Shown piece after piece: positions 57,841-64,000 of a stretch of 64,000 nt of DNA. Both the position numbers and the translations under genes were made by a program. The stretch covers positions 5,230 through 69,229 of the forward strand of contig SZWC01006836.1 in assembly GCA_023375785.1 (NCBI GenBank), given 5' to 3'. Each line of letters opens with the position of its first letter. The stretch's first letter is position 1. A model generated the notes under the pieces. That model did no database searches. It had not been told where the DNA came from and was given only the letters and a program-made list of their open reading frames with translations. The DNA is from Penium margaritaceum (Eukaryota; Streptophyta; Zygnematophyceae; Desmidiales; Peniaceae).

Positions 57841-58710
57841 TTCAGAAACCTGAAGATTACACACCGGTTGCGTTGACTGCGATACAAGTGAAGCGAAGAT
57901 TGCGACAAGGATGCCGTGTCTTCTTAGCCACACGGCGAAAAACAGAAAAAGAGCCTGTACGTGACATCCCACACAACATGAAAACCATCATCTCATATTT
58001 TCAAGATGTGTTTCAAGAACCCCCAGATGGACTGCCGCTGGTGAGAGAAGTGGGTCACACGATCCCACTAGAGTCCAATGCAACACCACCTTTCCGGGGC
58101 ATGTATCGGCTCAGTCCCGCCGAGAGAAAAGAGGCCGAAACACAAATCAAAGAGTACCTGCGTAAGGGATGGATTGAGCCGAGCTCATCTCCCTTTGGTG
58201 CACCAATCCTTTTTGTGAGCAAGAAGGATGGAGGCTTGCGAATGTGTGTGGACTATCGCGCGCTGACAAGCTTACAGTCAAAAATCGTTATCCATTGCCA
58301 CAAATCGAAGACCTCTTTGATCAACTACAAGGAGCAAAAATCTTCTCATCACTTGACCTCTCGCAAGGGTATCACCAGATCCGAATCACAGAGGAAGATG
58401 TACCAAAGACTGCCTTTCGTACACACTTGGGACACTATCAGTTTCGTGTGCTATCATTCGGGTTAACAAATGCACCAGCAACGTTCCAAGCCGTAATGAA
58501 CAACGTGTTCCGTAATCAGCTGGGGAAGTCCGTGTTGGTGTACTTGGATGACATTCTCATCTTCTCCAAGACAGAAGAGGAGCACGAGAAGCATCTGCAA
58601 GAGGTGTTGGAAATTCTACGTGAGAGCAAGTTCTTTGCAAAAATGAGCAATTGCAAATTCGCGCAAAGAGAGCTTGAGTACCTTGGACATGTTGTGAATG
58701 GTTAAGGCAT
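57841..58710 (+). pseudogene. gypsy-5 reverse transcriptase
   Basis: The entry segment 'REVGHTIPLESNATPPFRGM', fingers 'SSSPFGAPILFVSKKDGGLR' and 'MCVDYRA' lead to 'SLDLSQGYHQIRITEEDVPK', 'LSFGLTNAPATFQAVMNNVF' and the catalytic 'YLDDILIFSK' (58541-58570). Standard chromovirus RT. Confidence 0.95.
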
Positions 58711-59290
58711 CCGTGTGGACCCCCGAAAGGTGCAAGCGGTGAAAAAATGGCCCCGCCCTTTGAACATGGGCCAGATCCGATCTTTTCTTAGCCTCTCAAA
58801 CTATTTCAGACGTTTCATGAGGGGCTACTCGACCTTGGTCAGCCCACTCACAAGTCTCATACGAAAGACAGTCGCTTGGCGTTGGACAGAACGATGCGAG
58901 GCAGCCTTCAACAAAGTCAAGGAGATGCTAGCTTCAGCACCCTTGCTTGTCCTTTCTGACCCCAAGAAGCCATGGGAACTCAGATGTGACGCATCACTTG
59001 TCGGTGTCGGAACTGTCCTCATGCAAGATGGTCATCCAGTAGCATTTGAGAGCCGAAAGCTTTCTGATGCAGAAACTCGCTACACGACAGGAGACCAGGA
59101 ACTCCTTGCAGTTGTGCATGCCTTCAAGGTGTGGTGATGTTACCTATAGGGAGCAGAAGGGGAGATCACGGTGGTCACTGGCCATAACCCCCTAATATAT
59201 TTTCAAACACAACCCAACTTGTCGAGACGTAAGGCACGCTGGAGTGAGTACTAGAGCAGGTTCACTTTCACATGGCAGTACCGGCCCGGC
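58711..59290 (+). pseudogene. gypsy-5 RNase H
   Basis: The frame at 58715-59137 has the connection 'LSLSNYFRRFMRGYSTLVSP' and RNase H start 'LRCDASLVGVGTVLMQDGHP', 'ETRYTTGDQELLAVVHAFKV'. A 'TGHNPLIYFQTQPNLSRR'-type tail and 'NVADPLSR' follow. Confidence 0.9.
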
Positions 59291-60350
59291 CGCATCAATG
59301 TGGCAGATCCATTGAGTCGTAATCCCGTGTGTGTGGCGATCATGGTGGGTTGTCAGAAAACCTCAGACCATACCTTTGCCACGATAACAATCGTAGTGAC
59401 TCGAAACACGAACCCACTCCGCCCAGCACCCAGACCACTTATTCGGGTGAACCACTTTAAGAATCGAATTTGCATGGGTTACACGATCGACCCATGGTTC
59501 CAAGACCCTCGGAACATCGAGCGACATAATTTGGTCGAGGCTGAAGGACTTTATTGGCATGGCAAACAGGTGGTGGTCCCAGATGCCAACAAGCTTCGGG
59601 AGCAGATACTGTTTGAGTTTCATAACCCCTCAACAGCCGGACATGTGGGTCCAAAGAAAATAGGATATTCATTGTCAGGGCATTACTGGTGGCCGGGTTG
59701 GAGCAATTCAATGCGAAGATATTGTGCGGTTTGTGACCTGTGCCTCCGGAACAAAGCAAGCAACAAAGCTCCAGGAGGGCTTCTCCAACCATTGGAGCTT
59801 CCCAATGCTCCGTGGGAATGTGTGGCCGTGGATTTTATCACCGGCCTCCCACAAACAAAGAGGGACCATGATGCATTATTTGTGGTGATCGATCGTGGAA
59901 CCTGCATGGCACATTTCATGCCCACAACATCACGGGTGACCGCTGAGGAAATAGCACGCCTCTTCTATGATGGCGTTGTGAAGTACCACGGCATCCCCCT
60001 CGAAATCATCTCCGATCGTGATCCTCGGTTTGCAAGTCGTTTCTGGCAAGCAGTCAATGAGCGATACGGAACACGAGTAAAGATGTCAACAGCATTCCAT
60101 CCACAGACGGATGGGCAGACTGAATGCATGAACCGCACATTGGAACAAATGTTGCGGATGTATATCAATCCTTTGATGGAGGATTGGGATGATTTTCTCG
60201 CGCCGGCAGAATTTTCTGTCAACAACGCCGTGAGCGATTCGACTGGCTATATCCCGTTCCTTCTCAATCATGGTCGGCATCCGGTGGTACCCGCCTCACT
60301 AGTGAAGCGCGGGGGCGGCGGTGATCAGGTTCCCTCCACCTAGGCCTTTG
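59291..60350 (+). pseudogene. gypsy-5 integrase core
   Basis: The frame at 59300-60343 (347 codons) has the His-His-Cys-Cys zinc finger ('FHNPSTAGHVG' to 'CAVCDLCLRNKA') and core segments 'VAVDFITGLPQTKRDHDALF', 'PLEIISDRDPRFASRFWQAV' and 'HPQTDGQTECMNRTLEQMLR' with the catalytic Asp, Asp and Glu. Confidence 0.95.
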
Positions 60351-60925
60351 TCGAGAAAATGGATGTGTTGTGGCGTGATGCAGAAGCACACCTGTACGCA
60401 GCTCGACAACGTCAAAAGGTCTATGCTGACAAGTCCAGACGTGAGGTAAAATTCTCCGTTGGCAAGCGAGTGCTTCTCAGCACAAAACATTTACGGCTGA
60501 AGACGCCTGGTGCACGTAAGATGTTGCCAAAGTGGTTAGGACCCTTCGTGATCACGCATGAGATGGGCCCAGTGGCCTACCGTCTCGCGCTCCCCTCCAC
60601 AACGCGTATCCACAAAGTCTTCCACGTGAGCCTTCTTGCACCATACACGGCAAATGGGATTGTTCAACCACCACCGCCAGCAGTTCTTGCCGTTGAAGGC
60701 CAATGTGAGGTACACCGTATCCTCCAGCACCGAGAGCGTGCACTTCACGGACAAGTGGTCAAGGAGTACCTTGTGCATTGGGCCGGTTGTGGACCTGAAC
60801 ACAACTCATGGGAGCCAGAGTCTCGGATGCCAAAAGCAGCCGTAACCGAGTACTGGGAGGAACTGGCTGCCCGGTCACGACGACGTGCCCTCGGGGGTAC
60901 CACCCTGGCACAAACCCCTTCATGA
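60351..60925 (+). pseudogene. gypsy-5 integrase C-terminus and chromodomain
   Basis: The frame at 60359-60925 has 'RQRQKVYADKSRREVKFSVG', 'WLGPFVITHEMGPVAYRLAL' (the GPF/Y motif), 'IHKVFHVSLLAPY' and the chromodomain 'KEYLVHWAGCGPEHNSWEPE' near 60757-60820. This places it in the chromoviruses, which target heterochromatin. Confidence 0.9.
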
Positions 60926-61216
60926 GGTTTTGGCACAATACCTTGGCTACCGCGTAGTGTGTAACGGGGACGCCTAGACACACGTCGTGAGGGCGCTCCT
61001 TACAAAAGGGGGAGGATGCGCCGCCTTCCCTTGTCAAAGGCTGAGATTTGGTATTGTACTTCAAAGTGCCATAAGACCTCAAGTGATAAAAATTATTGTT
61101 TTGACAAATGTGACCGTCATTAAAACGAGATGATTCCTTCTCGCTGCTATTTTTTTTTCGTGATGTGCAGGTCTTTTTCTCCAAGAAAAGATCACAAATC
61201 GGGACGATTTGGTCCT
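60926..61216 (+). other. gypsy-5 3' untranslated region
   Basis: Non-coding between the chromodomain and the polypurine tract, with a T run near 61150. An inner 'acaaaagggggaggatg' at about 61002-61018 resembles a second purine tract. Confidence 0.5.
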
Positions 61217-61229
61217 AAAGGGGGAGGAA
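61217..61229 (+). other. gypsy-5 polypurine tract
   Basis: 'aaagggggaggaa' immediately before TGTAGAG. Confidence 0.85.
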
Positions 61230-61783
61230 TGTAGAGTGAAAACGTTTTGACGTTTTCACAAATTTAAGTCAAAACTGCTTGCCAAACTCTGACCATGCTA
61301 GCTGGCACGGTCAAGTTTGGATCCATGTGGTAGTTACAAAAGACAAAAGGGGTCCTAAGGTCGCATTCTGACTTCCGCGAGGAGAAAGACCCAAAATCGC
61401 ATATGAGATGTCGCGATGCATCTTTCTTTAAAGAAATGCATCATAGACACCGATATTTAGAAGCACGTGAGAGATTTTTATAAAAACCTGTAGATTATTC
61501 CACCGACGGGAAGAAATTGTACAAAACAGACTCTCGACTAAAAGGAAAGAGAGCACGGAATGGAGTGGGTGTCACAATGGATACGATTGTGACATAATCA
61601 TAACTTTGTGCACGAATATACGTCATAGCTTCAAAAGGGGTAGTTACGCTCTATGACGACGCAACGCAGTGAGACCCGTGTGACAAACGGGCATCGTCGG
61701 CAAAGCCGACCTCATTCGTGACCATTCGCGACCACACCGAGAGCTCCGCCCTTTCGAAGCGACGTACTCTACTGATTTCTAGA
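61230..61783 (+). repeat. gypsy-5 3' LTR
   Basis: 554 bp, from TGTAGAGTG to 'gatttctaga'. Pairs with 52963-53519. Confidence 0.95.
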
Positions 61784-61788
61784 TTAGC

Positions 61789-62066
61789 TGAGTAACAACT
61801 ATTACACTAGTGGGGGGGGGGGCTAGAACTTGGAGGGGTTACCCATTATTGCTCATTCTTCATTGCTTATCAGTTACTTCCAGTTTTCACCTGCTTTTTG
61901 GCGCTAAGACTGGCGCGCACACTTATGAGTAACAAACCCAGAGCTTCCAGACTTAAGCTCTAGAGCAGCAGACTAAGGTGGCAGCAGACTTAAGCAAAGA
62001 GCGTGGAAGTCCGCACGCTGCATCGACAATGCATGCTGCCCCAACCTGCTGCCTAGGTTTCTAGCT
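61789..62066 (+). repeat. copia-4 3' LTR, second portion
   Basis: Resumes at 'tgagtaacaactattacact', matching copia-4 5' LTR from about 44561, and ends 'ctaggtttctagct' before AGTGC. Confidence 0.9.
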
Positions 62067-62593
62067 AGTGCAAGGTCTGTCCAAAAACTGGCACAAAAAC
62101 TTGTTTTGGCTGTAAGTCTGCGCAGACAAATCAAAACGCTGCGCCGTCTGAACCTAGAGATGCAGAATCTTTAGCTAGACGCTACAACTGGTCACACGCA
62201 TAAGTCGGGCACCGATCGGTGGACAGAAAATGCAAAACATGCAAATTGGGTTCAAGAGCCAGTCCACCGAGAAAACTCTAGCGTCTGTATAAAAACCACA
62301 AAGCACCCTCGTAAGCACACAGGGCGTCGTGGCAGCTCTCTGGCAGCTGGTGGTGGATGGAGCCACCACTCGTCAGTGCTCCGGCGCCAGCCGCGTCCGC
62401 ATCAAGGATAGCCTACAGAGAAACTACATCAACGACGCCGGGGCAGTCCACGGTCAGCTCCGAGTGGGTGGTCCACCACGTGCTCACGCGCCGATGCCTC
62501 CGGGGTCCGCACCGGGGACCATGTCGTCGCGCTCTCCTGTATCACTGCTCTCCTGGCCGTCGCTTGTGATGGGTGGAAGCCACACACACCAAC
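62067..62593 (-). repeat. LTR-na 5' LTR, outer portion
   Basis: Starts with the second AGTGC and aligns with 38933-39468. Landmarks are 'gcaccgatcggtgga', 'ggagccaccactcgtc' and 'ggtggaagccacacac'. Ends 'caccaac' and is followed by R2 copy b. Confidence 0.9.
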
Positions 62594-62602
62594 TGCAACA
62601 AT

Positions 62603-62789
62603 AGTTTCTAGCCAGGGATTGGAGGGGAGTGGCTTCACCAAGTATAGATCTTTTCTAGCTCTCGAACGCACTTTACGGCGTTTCAATTTGTGAAGTGTAG
62701 ATGGTGTAGTCCTCTATTGCGTTTCTCCCAGTGCTTGCAGCTGTCAAGTGCACGTTTACATAGGAAGTAGCTGCCGTTTTTGTCGAACC
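62603..62789. repeat. R2 segment, copy b
   Basis: 187 bp matching 38516-38702, including a copia-3-like LTR end and AGGGA. Continues into R1 copy b after about 40 bp. Confidence 0.8.
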
Positions 62790-62827
62790 CTTGGTCGCGA
62801 GGGTCATCTGGCTCTGAGAACCACTTC

Positions 62828-63498
62828 AACGGGTTGGAACCTCTTGCTCATTGTCGCCGGAGTTCGCAGAGTGGCGTTTAGAGCTCGCTCAAGGGGTTTT
62901 CCCTTTCGCGTCACTCTGGGGGCAATCACCATCAATGACATTGTGTAAGGAGACTTGAATAATTCATGTCTCCGGAGGCCCATTTCAGTTCTTACCTCAC
63001 CTCCTCGTTCTCGGTCTTAAACAAGGGGGTATTACCTCGATCTCGTGAGTTTGCACGAGTTTTCCAGTTTTGAAACTTGTAGTTAGTCCTAAACGAACTT
63101 GAGATTTGTTTTTCACGCGTTGGCGCAAAATCATCGCGTGCAAGGCACGATCGACAGTTTCGCGCCGACTTTTCTTTTGCGCTCCTCTCGCTCTTGGATA
63201 TCACCCTTGCTCCCCCTATCCCTCGTTCTCGCTTGCTCTCTTGTAAGGAGGGCGAGGGGGGGCGAGGGCACGAGGCCACGAAGCATCGCTCTCGAGGCCA
63301 TTGTGGCCCCTCAGCCACTGATCGGGCTGGGGCCGCAATCGGCGGCTGGCAACTGGCCGGTCACTTGGCCGGCCGTCGGCTGTCCAGTTAGTCGAGAGCT
63401 AGCTGACCATCGGCTAGCGAAGCTCTAGCCATTGGCCAGTCCTCGTTGACAGGAGGGGTGGTGCGCAACCACGCCTCGCTTGAGTGAGGAGGAAGGGC
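62828..63498. repeat. Dispersed GC-rich repeat R1, copy b
   Basis: Matches 21473-22181 in order and nearly in length. The copy stops at 'ggaagggc' where another LTR of the LTR-na family begins. Confidence 0.8.
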
Positions 63499-63499
63499 T

Positions 63500-64000
63500 T
63501 GAGAAAGTGCGTAGAAGCTTCCTAGCAACACAGCCGCTGATCGGGCGTCAGTGCCTAGTCAGACAGTGACGACAGTCACAGGTCGTACACGCAACGGCAA
63601 GGGTTTGGCTAGGAGACACAAGGCACAGTGTCAGAATGCTTCAATATAGAATATGCAGAGAGAAATGACAACTGACAGGTCCAAGGCATAAATACCTGCC
63701 GCGGCGCACGGCGGGTGTCGCATGCGGCAGTCCAAGAGCTATCCTAAAACCGGCCCAAAACCACTGTTTTGGCCGTAACTCTGCGCACACATGTCAGAAT
63801 CCTACGCCGTATGAACCTCGACGTGCAGAATCAAATGACGGACGCAGCGACTGGTCACATGCATGCATCCATCGACTGACAGTGAACATACAATGCAAAA
63901 ACATGCAAATAGGCCTCATGGCCAGTCCGCCGAAAGGCGCCTGCAAGACGTAGGAAGCACAACAAAGAGTCCTAGTAGCATCTGGGGCTCTGGAACAGTG
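63500..64000 (-). repeat. Further LTR of the LTR-na family (cut by window end)
   Basis: Begins TGAGAAAGTGC and aligns with 38703-39190: 'gaagcttcctagca', 'ggcaagggtttggctag', 'gcataaatacctgccgcggc', 'aaccactgttttggc'. It is more diverged than the other two copies. Whether it is a solo LTR or the 3' LTR of a further element is not visible. Confidence 0.8.

Larger units (their letters stand above)
52762..61783 (+). mobile_element. Ty3/gypsy chromovirus (gypsy-5), nested in copia-4
   Basis: Complete chromovirus with exact TTAGC target repeats: LTRs of about 555 bp, primer site, long gag, protease, RT, RNase H, integrase, chromodomain, polypurine tract and 3' LTR. LTRs are about 95% alike, with most differences C/T or G/A. 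It is the youngest element in the window, which agrees with its position at the top of the nest. It looks whole in outline with about four or five breaks. A one-base assembly gap doubles the start of its 5' LTR. Confidence 0.95.
43981..62066 (+). mobile_element. Ty1/copia LTR retrotransposon (copia-4), nested in LTR-na
   Basis: Complete copia layout with exact AGTGC target repeats: LTRs of about 855 bp, TGGTATCAGAGCC primer site, triplet leader, gag with CCHC, protease, integrase, proline-rich linker array, reverse transcriptase, RNase H and polypurine tract. The 3' LTR is itself split by gypsy-5, and one assembly gap lies in the RT region. LTR identity is about 91% by eye. It looks whole in outline and has something like six to ten breaks. 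Best-preserved copia of the window. Confidence 0.95.
38703..62593 (-). mobile_element. Non-autonomous LTR retrotransposon (LTR-na), host of the nested tower
   Basis: Minus-strand element. Its 5' LTR is at 43747-43980 plus 62067-62593 (split by copia-4) and its 3' LTR at 38703-39468. There is a primer site at 43736-43746 and a polypurine tract at 39469-39478. Net internal length is about 4.3 kb. It encodes a gag-like CCHC protein and coiled-coil-like frames, but I see no protease, integrase, reverse transcriptase or RNase H motif in any frame. The primer site, the polypurine tract and the TGTTGGTG LTR tip match those of copia-3/copia-4, so it may have used their enzymes. LTR identity is about 89%. 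The frames appear to have several breaks. Its flanks carry the duplicated R2 segment rather than a simple target duplication. Confidence 0.75.

Overview
This window looks like intergenic, transposon-saturated DNA from a large green-lineage (streptophyte-type) nuclear genome. I see no intact host gene, rRNA, tRNA, CRISPR array or bacterial-type operon. The basis is the element mix: chromodomain-bearing Ty3/gypsy elements and Ty1/copia elements, all primed from an initiator-Met-tRNA-like site (TGGTATCAGAG or variants), with plant-style polypurine tracts and 0.55-0.85 kb LTRs. The triplet-rich leaders and the draft gaps would fit a charophyte alga such as Chara, but that is a guess.

Layout. 1-2.4 kb: no gene, only a degenerate short repeat. 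2.4-3.3 kb: worn copia end (copia-1). 5.1-11.5 kb: minus-strand gypsy remnants (gypsy-1) whose 3' LTR was split by an old copia element (copia-2, 5346-9923). 11.9-14.0 kb: five diverged tandem units built around a CCAATACACT/AGTGTATTGG palindrome, with a 41-nt G run. 15.6-17.2 kb: plus-strand gypsy fossil (gypsy-2). 17.9-21.3 kb: minus-strand gypsy fossil with its 5' LTR (gypsy-3). 21.5-22.2 kb: GC-rich dispersed repeat R1. 22.5-28.4 kb: nearly complete but worn minus-strand chromovirus (gypsy-4). 29.07-38.5 kb: copia-3, with target duplication AGGGA.

The right third is a nested tower. A minus-strand element without recognisable pol (LTR-na, 38703-62593) carries copia-4 (43981-62066, target duplication AGTGC) in its 5' LTR. 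Copia-4 in turn carries the chromovirus gypsy-5 (52762-61783, target duplication TTAGC) in its 3' LTR. LTR divergence judged by eye agrees with the order: LTR-na about 11%, copia-4 about 9%, gypsy-5 about 5%. Past 62593 come a second copy of the 187-bp segment R2, a second R1, and another LTR of the LTR-na family running off the window.

The most interesting object is LTR-na. It encodes a gag-like CCHC protein and coiled-coil-like frames but no visible protease, integrase or reverse transcriptase. It shares the primer site, polypurine tract, LTR tip and triplet-repeat leader layout with the copia-3/copia-4 family, as expected of a non-autonomous partner. Four assembly gaps (17710-17823, 20722, 50993, 52962) each sit between direct copies of the same sequence and are probably assembly artefacts. 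All coordinates of worn elements are approximate.
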